A stretch of DNA of 64,000 nt, from NCBI RefSeq assembly GCF_018403325.1, contig NZ_BOSL01000019.1:25463-89462 (forward strand). The letters run 5' to 3'. The stretch's first letter is position 1. Each line of letters starts with the position of its first letter. Under the pieces are notes generated by a model that had not been told where the DNA came from, did not search any database, and worked only from the letters and a program-made list of their open reading frames with translations. A program made the position numbers and the translations under genes. The DNA is from Paenibacillus vini. GTDB lineage: Bacteria > Bacillota > Bacilli > Paenibacillales > Paenibacillaceae. Positions 17,080 through 25,694 of the stretch are shown piece after piece.

Positions 17080-18126
17080 TTGAAAAAAATGAAATGGGCC
17101 GGCCTGGCGCTGGCAGCCGCTATGGTGCTTACGGTGTTATCCGGTTGCGGATCATCCAAGGAAACGCTGAATATTTACAGCTGGGCTGACAACTTTGACG
17201 CGGATGTGCTTGCGGCATTTGAAAAAGAGTACGACGTGAAGATCAACTATGACGTATTTGCCAACAATGAAGACTTGCTTGCCAAGATCAAGGCGGGCGG
17301 CTCGGGCTATGACCTGATCCAGCCTTCCGATTACATGGTTGCGACCATGATCAAGCAGGATTTGCTGGCCCCGTTGAACAAGGACAATATCCCGAATTTC
17401 GCGAATATTGCCGATACCTACAAGAACCCGTCCTTTGACCCGGATAACAAGTACTCTGTAGTTTATACCTCCGGCGTCACAGGCATCGCATACAATACGA
17501 AATATGTGAAAGACGAAATCGACAGCTGGGAAGATCTCTGGAATCCGGAATACAAAGGAAAAGTCATCCTTCTTGACGATAACCGCGAGGTTATTGGCAT
17601 GGCGTTGAAAAAAGCCGGGAAATCCAACAGCTCGACGGACGAAGGCGAAATTACCGCAGCTGTGGAAGATTTGAAGAACTTGCTGCCAAGCGTGCTCGCT
17701 TTTGACACCGACAATATCAAGCAAAAGATGATTCAAGAGGAAGGCTGGATCGCTACGGTTTGGTCCGGCGACGCTTCCGTCATCGTCAAGGATAACCCGG
17801 ACGTGGCCTACGTGGTGCCTAAGGAAGGCGGCACGATCTGGTCCGATAACTATGCGATTCCAAAAGGCGCAAAGCATCAGGAGCTTGCAGAGAAGTTTAT
17901 TAACTTCATGCTCGATCCCGAGAATAGCGCCACAAACTATGAATCGATCGGTTACAGCGATCCGAACACGAAAGCTCACGAGTTTCATAGCGAAGAATAC
18001 AACAACGATAAGATGATCAACTTGTCGGAAGACGAATTGTCCCGGACCGAGTGGTTACAGGATGTCGGCGACAAGCTGCAAGTATATGACCGTTTCTGGA
18101 CCGAGCTTAAGAGCGGCCGGGAATAA
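17080..18126 (+). CDS. potD: Spermidine/putrescine-binding lipoprotein
   Basis: A 348-residue extracytoplasmic binding lipoprotein with signal peptide and lipobox LSGC (Cys near residue 23). The mature protein begins LNIYSWADNFDADVL and contains GSGYDLIQPSDYMV and GDASVIVKDNPDVAYVVPKEG, typical of PotD/PotF. It captures polyamines for PotABC. The TTG at 17080 is preferred (GAGAGGAG 8 bp upstream, then Lys-Lys-Met-Lys); the frame is open further upstream without signal-peptide character. A terminator follows. Confidence 0.93.
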   Translation: MKKMKWAGLALAAAMVLTVLSGCGSSKETLNIYSWADNFDADVLAAFEKEYDVKINYDVFANNEDLLAKIKAGGSGYDLIQPSDYMVATMIKQDLLAPLNKDNIPNFANIADTYKNPSFDPDNKYSVVYTSGVTGIAYNTKYVKDEIDSWEDLWNPEYKGKVILLDDNREVIGMALKKAGKSNSSTDEGEITAAVEDLKNLLPSVLAFDTDNIKQKMIQEEGWIATVWSGDASVIVKDNPDVAYVVPKEGGTIWSDNYAIPKGAKHQELAEKFINFMLDPENSATNYESIGYSDPNTKAHEFHSEEYNNDKMINLSEDELSRTEWLQDVGDKLQVYDRFWTELKSGRE

Positions 18127-18136
18127 TGCCTTTGAG

Positions 18137-18167
18137 AAGAGCGTGGATAACACGCTCTTTTTTTGTT
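18137..18167 (+). terminator. Rho-independent terminator
   Basis: AGAGCGTG-GATAA-CACGCTCT followed by seven T residues closes the pot operon. Confidence 0.9.
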
Positions 18168-18271
18168 TGTGAAGATTTAATCGGGGGTAGGGATGGATGT
18201 AGGGTAGCGGAAACTTTGCCCCGTATTTTTGCGTCTATAATTTAAATTCGAGTAAAGAGAGGTCCTAAACG

Positions 18272-19189
18272 ATGATCAACTTAAAGAGAACAGCAGTTAT
18301 GGCGGGCATTTTAAGCTCCCTGCTTGCGGCCCAGGGTTCGGCCTCCGCAGCACCCGCCGTAAAAGAGGAAGCGAGTGTATTCGTCAACGGAAGATTGCAA
18401 GTGGAAGTATTGACCGTGAATAATCGTACCTTAATTCAACTCGTTGCTTTGAAGGATCCTGCTTGGAACATTTCCTATGAATCAAAAAAGAAAACTGTAA
18501 TTGTGTCCAGCCCGTCCAATCAGAAGACGATTACATTGAAAGCGGGAGAGAAGACCGCAGAAATCAACGGTAAAAAGGTGGCCATCGATGTGCCGGTTAC
18601 CGTGAAGGAGGGGCGGACTTATGTGCCGCTAAGATTCATTTCCGAGCAGCTCGGCGGGGCCGTATCCTTTAACAAGGAAGAGAACCGGGCGGTGATCCGG
18701 ACGCCTTCCGGACAGGCCGATTATACGACTCTCATGAGCGGGGATTTGACGGAAGCCCGGGAAGTGGCCTCCCGCCTGGAGCTGGTCTATGAGGATAGCT
18801 TCAAGCCCCTTCCGGAAACGGGAGAGGGGTTTACAATCACTAACACCTATCCTAAAGGAGAGGCGCTGCGTTTGAAGCGCGATTATAAAGGGATGACCTG
18901 GTATGCGGAAGTCAACAAGGAGGGTCTGCTGGTCGTAAAGTGGCAGAAGGATAGTCTTGGTGAAAAAAGCGAGAGCGGGACACCTCCGAAGTCTTTCGGC
19001 GAAGCGGTGTTTTTCTCCGATAACTTCATGTCGGAATTACTGGTTTACGGCACCGTAACCGCTGACGGGAAAGCCACGGAGCTCGGCAGAATCAGCTCCG
19101 AGGGGAACGGGGGCATGGCATCGGCTTTGGCGGTTCCCATCGAAGGAGAAATCCGGAGCGACGCCGTAGCGGGTACAATCGGCAAGTAA
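18272..19189 (+). CDS. Stalk-domain exported protein
   Basis: A 305-residue protein with a signal peptide (about residues 1-27, AAQGSASAAP). A stalk (copper-amine-oxidase-N-like) domain follows at about 35-148, with its VTVKEGRTYVPLRFISEQLGG motif. The remaining C-terminal region of about 155 residues is unassigned. GAGAGG precedes the ATG. It is presumed to be exported to the cell surface. It is followed 76 bp later by a second stalk-domain gene on the same strand. Confidence 0.85.
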   Translation: MINLKRTAVMAGILSSLLAAQGSASAAPAVKEEASVFVNGRLQVEVLTVNNRTLIQLVALKDPAWNISYESKKKTVIVSSPSNQKTITLKAGEKTAEINGKKVAIDVPVTVKEGRTYVPLRFISEQLGGAVSFNKEENRAVIRTPSGQADYTTLMSGDLTEAREVASRLELVYEDSFKPLPETGEGFTITNTYPKGEALRLKRDYKGMTWYAEVNKEGLLVVKWQKDSLGEKSESGTPPKSFGEAVFFSDNFMSELLVYGTVTADGKATELGRISSEGNGGMASALAVPIEGEIRSDAVAGTIGK

Positions 19190-19265
19190 ACTCCAGAAGG
19201 TCTACATGATTTTCCTCGCTCGCGGAAATAATGGGTGTAATTCCGTGAAGAGATGAGGTTGAGAA

Positions 19266-20378
19266 ATGAAAAAGTTCGTTTTTCAAATAGGGAGCGCGAT
19301 GCTCGCCATCGGTTTGCTGGTTTCGGGATGGGGCGGCATCGTTGGGCCGGGAGCCCCGGTTCATGCGCAAGCCCATGCATATGGCCAGTCTTTGGCGAAG
19401 CAAACCCAAAAGCCTGAGGCCGGCCAGCCGGTCAAGATTACGCTGAAGGGAAAACCGCTCAAACAGCAAGGCCTGCAGGGTAAAGAAGGCGTCCTGGTTC
19501 CTCTGGAGATGATCCGAAAGGACTTAAAGATTCCGGTCAAGTACGACAAATCATCCAATACGTATACATTAAAACGGCAGAATGTAGTCGTACAGCTTCA
19601 ACCCGGAGAAACGGGGGCCAAAGCGATTGTAGACGGAAGCACGCAGATCCTTCCCTACGAATGGAAAGTGGTTGACGGCAACCCCTATGTGTCAGTGAAG
19701 GTGCTTTCGGACAATTTGGGTTACACCACGCAGTGGAATGAGGCGGGAAGTGCGCTGAATCTGACGCCTCACCGGTTAAATGATATCAAGATCAGCACCC
19801 GTAACTTGGAGAAGGTGATTCCCGAGGCCTCCATCAAGATACAATATCCTCAGGTCAGCGGTTTGCGAAGCAAACAAGCCGAGGAGAAGATCAACACCTT
19901 GCTCCAATCCAGAGCCGATAAGTTTATGCAAGAATCACTCAAAGAAGCGAAGAACAACCAGCCCTCACCCAACGGCAGTCCCTACGAGTTCCTCGGCAAT
20001 TACACCGTCACATACAACCGTGGCGGGCTGCTGAGCATTCTTGTGCAAACCTATGCCTATACAGGCGGGGCGCATGGCATAAGCGTCAGAGAAGGGCTGA
20101 CGTTCCGTCTGAGTGACGGAAAGCTGCTGACGCTCGACGAAGTATTGCGAGCCAATCCGAATTTCCGCAGCATCGTCGATCCTTCCATTGCCAAGCAGCT
20201 TCAGCAAACCGAAGGGTATTTCGGTGGATTTAAGACCATCGGAAACAACCCGGATTTCTATTTAAAAGATAACGGCGTTGTGATCTTCTTCCAGCTGTAC
20301 GACTATCTTCCGTACGTGTTCGGATTCCCCGAGTTCTATTTCTCATTCCCTGAGCTCGGAATTAAATCGAGAAAATAA
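19266..20378 (+). CDS. Exported protein with stalk and DUF3298 (RsiV-like) domains
   Basis: A 370-residue protein with signal peptide (about residues 1-36, PVHAQA). A stalk-type domain (about 50-170) is followed by a PdaC/RsiV-type DUF4163 region (about 180-260, starting IKIQYPQVSGL) and DUF3298 (about 270-365, with AYTGGAHGISVREGLTF). In RsiV this pair binds lysozyme; whether this protein does so is unknown. It has no anti-sigma domain. The terminator at 20383-20425 serves it and the convergent SLH gene. Confidence 0.85.
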   Translation: MKKFVFQIGSAMLAIGLLVSGWGGIVGPGAPVHAQAHAYGQSLAKQTQKPEAGQPVKITLKGKPLKQQGLQGKEGVLVPLEMIRKDLKIPVKYDKSSNTYTLKRQNVVVQLQPGETGAKAIVDGSTQILPYEWKVVDGNPYVSVKVLSDNLGYTTQWNEAGSALNLTPHRLNDIKISTRNLEKVIPEASIKIQYPQVSGLRSKQAEEKINTLLQSRADKFMQESLKEAKNNQPSPNGSPYEFLGNYTVTYNRGGLLSILVQTYAYTGGAHGISVREGLTFRLSDGKLLTLDEVLRANPNFRSIVDPSIAKQLQQTEGYFGGFKTIGNNPDFYLKDNGVVIFFQLYDYLPYVFGFPEFYFSFPELGIKSRK

Positions 20379-20382
20379 AGAA

Positions 20383-20425
20383 AAAGACGGTGCCAAGGAA
20401 AGATCCTTGCACCGTCTTTTTTTAG
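20383..20425. terminator. Bidirectional terminator
   Basis: AAGACGGTGC and CAAGGA pair with TCCTTG and CACCGTCTT, with T tracts on both strands, between convergent genes. Confidence 0.9.
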
Positions 20426-20494
20426 AAGAGATTACAATGAAAAATACATAACAAATTCGGCGGGGAGATGTAGCTTCTAACAACCCTCCGGTTT

Positions 20495-23400
20495 CTACTT
20501 TAAGCTTTTCAGCAAATTGTAGAGCACCTGGACACTTTCGGCGCGGGTCAGCTGTTCCTGCGGAGCAAATTGCCCGCCGTCCCGACCTTGGAGCAATCCT
20601 GCCGCGCTGGCAGCAGCTACAGCATCCTTGGCCCATGCATTGATTTGATCAGCATCGGAAAACTTGCTTCCCGCAGGGACCGCGAGCTGACGGCCTGCTT
20701 CCATTTCATAGGCCCGAACCAGCATGACGGCCATTTCCTGCCGGGTTAAAGTGCTTTCCGGCTCATATTCGTTACCGCTCCGACCGGTTAGCAGGCCTGC
20801 CTGTGCAGCGGTCTCCACTGCTGCCGCATACCAGGATTCCTGCGGCACATCGGCAAACCGGGTTGCCGATGTGCCGCCTGAAACCGGGGTTGTCCCGAGC
20901 AACCGTATCAGCATGGCGGCGAACTCGGCCCGGGTGAGCGCCCTCTGAGGCTCAAATCTGGTATCATCAATTCCATCAAAGACGTGCTTCGCCGCCATCC
21001 GTACAATGACGGTTTTGGCCCAGTGACTGTCACTTACATCCTCGAAACTGCGGGCATATGCCAGTACCGCATATTGTCCTCCCAGCGGGACTTCAGCGGT
21101 AATCTTGCCGTCGGTCCATTGGCCGCCCACATAAACGAGCTGCCCATCGGTTCCGATGGCATATACGCCCAACAACTCGGGATCGGCATCGTATCCGGTC
21201 TTGATGGTAAGCACAATCTTCTCATTTTCCAATGCCGAGACCTGGGCAAACGGATCGCCGTTTTGGTCTACAGCTTCCACTTTGATGCTATACGGCTCAC
21301 TGGCCGCTGTCCATTGAACGGCTCCCGGAATGGCCACACTTCCCACTGCCTGCTTTATCAGTCCGGAATCAGCGGCTACGGTCGTAATCCTGATTTGTGT
21401 TTCCTGTACGCCCTTACCGGCATCTTCCAGCAGCTTGCGCAGGGTTTGCCCGCGGAGTTCAAGAGTTAAAAGCTCTTTCACCAGCTTCAGAGTGCTGCTT
21501 TCTCCTACAGCGCCAGCCACATCCGCCGGCAGCAGCAGCGTTTCCTTGTCTTTGCTCCACTGTACAGTGAAGCTACCCGTTCCTTCCGGCTTCAAATCTC
21601 CTTGGCTCAGCCGCTGGATCCCATCGGGCTGCTGGGGCACAGGAACCGGTGTGGAGGGTAGGGAAGGGGTCCAGGAACCCGGATTTTCCTCAACCCCCGG
21701 TTGATTCACGGGTGCGGCCACATGGACTGTGCGGATGACTTCCACTGCCGCGTTGCCCGCCGCATCCTGCACATTATAGTGAACCTTGTAGGCTCCTGCC
21801 AACCCAGTATTCACGGCATCTACCAACTTGTCGGCAAAAGTAACGGTGGTTACCAGACGATGCGTAATATCCCCGTCCCGGTCATCTGCGGCAACGGCTC
21901 CGGCATCCGTGTATACCGCACCGTTTGCCACATACACCGTTGCGTCACCCAACAGCGTGATTACCGGTTGCACCGTATCCGATTCGCCATCTGTTCCGAT
22001 GACTACCGTCCGGACGACCTCGTTTGCCACATTTCCGGCCAGATCTCTGACATTGTAATGGACCTTGTAGGTAGATTGCGTCACGGTGCTGATTCCGTCC
22101 GCAGGAAGCCCATTCCAGCTGTAACCGGTGATGATCCGGTCTGTAATATCTCCATCTTGGTCATCCATGGCAGTGGCGCCGGCATCTAAATATTCGGAGC
22201 CTACATTCAGGGTCACCAGAGCGTTCCCCCGCAAGGTAATCACGGGTTTCACTATATCCTCGCCTTGGGAAGGTGCTTCCATTTCCTCAAAAATCAAGTA
22301 GTCGATATTACCGACATACGTTCTATCCGTTGAAAACGTAAGAATGATATCATGTACGCCCGTAACAGACTTTTCTATTGTTCCCGTATACTTAAGATAA
22401 GTATTATAGTTGTCGGGTGCATCCGGAGTAACAGCAGCCGTCAGATAGCCGATTTTATGGGCATCGTCAACGCTGTCAACATAGATGGTGACAGTTCCCC
22501 CGCAGTTTGAAAATTTGAGCGCCATGTTCATTATGAAACTTTGAATGCCGTTATTCCCGAAATCCACGGAGTTAATGGTCATGCTGCCGCTGTCCACCAC
22601 ATCTCCTATATAATTGAAGCCATTGGTCAAGTTTCCGGACATGCCCGTAGCGGCTGCAGCAGCCTTCTTCGCATTGGGCGTTTTGTCTTTCCCGGGGGTA
22701 AACTCAGAAGCCCATTCTCCTTCTATATAGCTAAAAGCGGATACTTTATAGTTGGTGGACAGGGTCGGTGCGGTGTAGGTATTGAACAGCTTATAGTTTG
22801 AATATACGGAAGCCTGTACAGAAAAGTCCCCGTATCTTAGCACGTTGATCTGGCCGGTTGTTTCATTTATGGTCGCAATATCAGGACGAGACGATGACCA
22901 CTTGATTGAAAAATCGGCATTTGACGGCAAGTAGGTTGCTTCCGCGCTCATGGTGTAGACCGTTTTCCCCTGGGCGGCATTCAACGGGGTATCTGACGTT
23001 AACGGTTCGCCCTCCAGAAGGAAGGTGAGCTCGATCAGTTCTGTCAGATCAGCCTTGGCTACGTACGGAATAAATATGAAATAATCCAAATTCCCCACAT
23101 ACGTCTTCCCGGCGTTCGGTTTAAACACCAAGGTGACATGATGTGTACCCGTGATCCGTTCACTGAAGTCTACATTGAATTCCTTAAAGACACTCCAATC
23201 GGCCGCGGTCGGCGTTGTAGTAAGGGAAGCGATTTTTTTGGCCCCTGTCAGACTGCCGTCGGAATTGCCGTCAATGTAAATCTCGATGATGCCTGATGCG
23301 TTGCTTTCTTTTACCGCTGCCGAGAAAGTGGCCGACTCAGCTCCGTTGCCTCCGAACTGGACATTGGAGTAAAATGCCCATGATCCTGCGAGGGAGCCGC

Positions 23401-25438
23401 CCAAATTATCCATATTATCGCCTTCTGCATGCACAAGATGATAGGTGTCATATTCCCCCGCTTCAATCCTTGCGTAGGCATCCTTGGGTTCGTTGCCAAT
23501 CTTCTTATCATATACGCCGGGCGATGCATAAAGGGCATCTATGATGTCAGAGGAGGCAGCAATCTTTTGGCCTTCTACAGATTTGAATTTGAACAACTGG
23601 TTTGGTGTCAAATCTTTCGTAGAGATGGATTTATAGGAGGAGACGGAAACCGTCGGGCCGTTAAACGAAGAATTTGTAGATTTTTTCGTCCAGTCATATG
23701 GTTGCCCCTGGCTATCCTTTGCATAAGCAATACGCATTCCCCGGTCCTTATTCGCTCCCATGGTAAAGGTTACTGTCTTATCTGGATCCGTATCAGAGAC
23801 GGCGTACCCCTTAAAGGCTTGCGAGGCGCTGAAAATAATGATGTCCTCTGCGGTGAGGGCGGTATAATAGTGCGCGTTAAAATCTGCAACGTTCGGTTCA
23901 TGGGGGAATACGCCATCCGTATTGTACGTAAACCAGAAAATTACGGATGCGCCCGGCTTGATGATTCTGTTCTCGGATAATTCCAGCCGGCCTTCCCAAT
24001 TAACGGCAGCATCTCCCCGGGCAGGATCCGCTCCGATATTTCCCCACAGGAACGCGTATTCCTCCGTGGACATGGACTTTGTGCCAAGATTTGTGACTTC
24101 AAAGTATTTATATCCCGGACTGGCATTAGGATAAATCTCCGAAATGACCGGATTTGCTTCCCCGGATTCTTGATAGATTCTTAAGGTGTAGGTTGTCACG
24201 CGTCCGGCAGTATCCGTTACGTAAAGAAGGATAGAATTATCCGCCTGTGTGATATTGAAATTTAATGTGCTTTGTCCCCCGGCTCCGGTAAAATCCTGAT
24301 TCGGACCCTCGTTGATACGTGCGGTAACCGTATATCCGACGTTGTGCTTCACGTTTAGGGACAGATCATTTTCAGCCAAAAACAGTTCATAGGAGAAGCG
24401 GCTTCCTGAAAGCTCCGCAACAGCTTTATGATTTACTTCAATAGCGTCTAATTTCGGCATTTGGTTCAGCGATAATTCCGCATATACGGCAGAGTGATCG
24501 GAAAGATACTCATTTCTGATAATGTCATGCTTATAGACGCCGATATTGCCTGCCGAGATAAAGATATGGTCAATAACGTCTTTGGTTCCTTCATTGTAGT
24601 TTTTGCCGAAGCCGGCTGAACTGGGAAGCGTCGAATAGTCATGGGTCACATATTTGGCATTCAGATAACCGTTTTCCCCGTTTGCAAGATAGTTATAGCC
24701 CTCGGATTTCTCCGTAGCGTTAATATCTCCCGTCAGGACAACAGGCGCATGATATTGGGAGACCAGTTCATCCGCTGTTTTTTTGACCTGAATGGAGCAA
24801 AGGCGTTGGATATAGTCCGAGGTTTGGTGGTCATAATGGGAGTTGACATGGATGTATGCGATTTCATTTGTTCCTTTGAGTTTAAAAACCGCATAGGACA
24901 TGACACGGGGCTTGGACATCCCTTTATAAAGAACTCCGCCTTGATCACCCAGTATATCCGTATATTTGGAGGTTTTATCGTTGGGGGTCTCCGAGAACCA
25001 GTAACCTCCGGTTTTTTCAACTTCGTATAGATCACTTCTGTAAAGAATGGGTGAATACTCGTTGTAGCCGCTTGTTAAATCTGTTGTGCCGTCTTCTGCC
25101 TTATTGCCTGTCAGGGCATAGGTTGCTCCGTCTTGATACCCGTAAGTGAGCACACTACTCTGAAGATAGTTCATCCATTCCGGAGTAATCTCATTCAGAC
25201 CCATGGAATCAGGCTGCTTCCCATTAATCAGAGCTGTGAGCATTTCTCCCCGGGTCTTCCCGTCTTGTTCCCGTTCAATCGTTTCGGTCGAACTCGTCAT
25301 CACATTAAAGCTGATAATCTTCAGTTTGTCATCGTTCGTTTGCGCGCTAGCCCCCCTTATACCCATGCCGGAAAACATCGGAACCAACATCCCGATCAAA
25401 AGCACATAAGAGACTGCCTTCACGGCCTTTCTTTTCAC
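20495..25438 (-). CDS. Giant S-layer-anchored EEP-domain protein with LTD, CBM6-like, DUF5011 and three SLH domains
   Basis: A 1647-residue secreted protein. Signal peptide is about 1-32. The endonuclease/exonuclease/phosphatase domain is about 37-325 (SFNVMT, Glu in GLNEITPEW, NSHYDHQ, LTGDIN, SDHSAVYAEL), with the catalytic set intact. Then come a lamin-tail-like domain (about 430-590, VISEIYPNAS), a CBM6-like domain (about 650-790), an Ig-like domain (about 805-895), a second CBM6-like domain (about 900-1050), two DUF5011/HYR-type domains (about 1062-1240, each DxDGDIT), a Pro-rich linker, and three SLH repeats (about 1465-1647). The GTG at 25438 follows AGGAGGG. It is probably a surface phosphodiesterase, nuclease or phosphatase acting on a polysaccharide or nucleic acid; adjacent mannan-type genes favour a glycan. 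Confidence 0.9.
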   Translation of the reverse strand: MKRKAVKAVSYVLLIGMLVPMFSGMGIRGASAQTNDDKLKIISFNVMTSSTETIEREQDGKTRGEMLTALINGKQPDSMGLNEITPEWMNYLQSSVLTYGYQDGATYALTGNKAEDGTTDLTSGYNEYSPILYRSDLYEVEKTGGYWFSETPNDKTSKYTDILGDQGGVLYKGMSKPRVMSYAVFKLKGTNEIAYIHVNSHYDHQTSDYIQRLCSIQVKKTADELVSQYHAPVVLTGDINATEKSEGYNYLANGENGYLNAKYVTHDYSTLPSSAGFGKNYNEGTKDVIDHIFISAGNIGVYKHDIIRNEYLSDHSAVYAELSLNQMPKLDAIEVNHKAVAELSGSRFSYELFLAENDLSLNVKHNVGYTVTARINEGPNQDFTGAGGQSTLNFNITQADNSILLYVTDTAGRVTTYTLRIYQESGEANPVISEIYPNASPGYKYFEVTNLGTKSMSTEEYAFLWGNIGADPARGDAAVNWEGRLELSENRIIKPGASVIFWFTYNTDGVFPHEPNVADFNAHYYTALTAEDIIIFSASQAFKGYAVSDTDPDKTVTFTMGANKDRGMRIAYAKDSQGQPYDWTKKSTNSSFNGPTVSVSSYKSISTKDLTPNQLFKFKSVEGQKIAASSDIIDALYASPGVYDKKIGNEPKDAYARIEAGEYDTYHLVHAEGDNMDNLGGSLAGSWAFYSNVQFGGNGAESATFSAAVKESNASGIIEIYIDGNSDGSLTGAKKIASLTTTPTAADWSVFKEFNVDFSERITGTHHVTLVFKPNAGKTYVGNLDYFIFIPYVAKADLTELIELTFLLEGEPLTSDTPLNAAQGKTVYTMSAEATYLPSNADFSIKWSSSRPDIATINETTGQINVLRYGDFSVQASVYSNYKLFNTYTAPTLSTNYKVSAFSYIEGEWASEFTPGKDKTPNAKKAAAAATGMSGNLTNGFNYIGDVVDSGSMTINSVDFGNNGIQSFIMNMALKFSNCGGTVTIYVDSVDDAHKIGYLTAAVTPDAPDNYNTYLKYTGTIEKSVTGVHDIILTFSTDRTYVGNIDYLIFEEMEAPSQGEDIVKPVITLRGNALVTLNVGSEYLDAGATAMDDQDGDITDRIITGYSWNGLPADGISTVTQSTYKVHYNVRDLAGNVANEVVRTVVIGTDGESDTVQPVITLLGDATVYVANGAVYTDAGAVAADDRDGDITHRLVTTVTFADKLVDAVNTGLAGAYKVHYNVQDAAGNAAVEVIRTVHVAAPVNQPGVEENPGSWTPSLPSTPVPVPQQPDGIQRLSQGDLKPEGTGSFTVQWSKDKETLLLPADVAGAVGESSTLKLVKELLTLELRGQTLRKLLEDAGKGVQETQIRITTVAADSGLIKQAVGSVAIPGAVQWTAASEPYSIKVEAVDQNGDPFAQVSALENEKIVLTIKTGYDADPELLGVYAIGTDGQLVYVGGQWTDGKITAEVPLGGQYAVLAYARSFEDVSDSHWAKTVIVRMAAKHVFDGIDDTRFEPQRALTRAEFAAMLIRLLGTTPVSGGTSATRFADVPQESWYAAAVETAAQAGLLTGRSGNEYEPESTLTRQEMAVMLVRAYEMEAGRQLAVPAGSKFSDADQINAWAKDAVAAASAAGLLQGRDGGQFAPQEQLTRAESVQVLYNLLKSLK

Positions 25439-25606
25439 ATTAAGCCCTCCTCGTTCCTTATTCTTCATTGAGCGATTGCTTTCCGTGAGTGTATCCCCCC
25501 TTTGTTATTGCAGTGCTTCTTCAATCATAGATAGAGCTACTATCAGGCGTCTATTTTAAAAACTGGTTTTCCCTTTCATATATTAATTAAGAACTTTCAA
25601 ATTCAG

Positions 25607-25622
25607 ATAAGCGCTTTCGATA
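25607..25622. promoter_or_regulatory. Candidate CcpA (cre) site
   Basis: On the minus strand, CGAAAGCGCTTATC matches TGWAARCGYTWNCW at 11 of 14 positions. The core GAAAGCGCTT recurs at 46035 and 49163, also ahead of sugar genes. It sits about 170 bp upstream of the SLH-EEP gene. Confidence 0.4.
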
Positions 25623-25634
25623 TGGAGTGATTAT

Positions 25635-25670
25635 AAAAAGCAGTCGACCTGATCAGGCCGACTGCTTTTT
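25635..25670 (-). terminator. Terminator of the AraC-family gene
   Basis: AAAAGCAGTCG pairs with CGACTGCTTTT around a short loop, with T tracts both ways. Confidence 0.88.
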
Positions 25671-25694
25671 ACTGGACGCTATCTTTCTTTTTTG

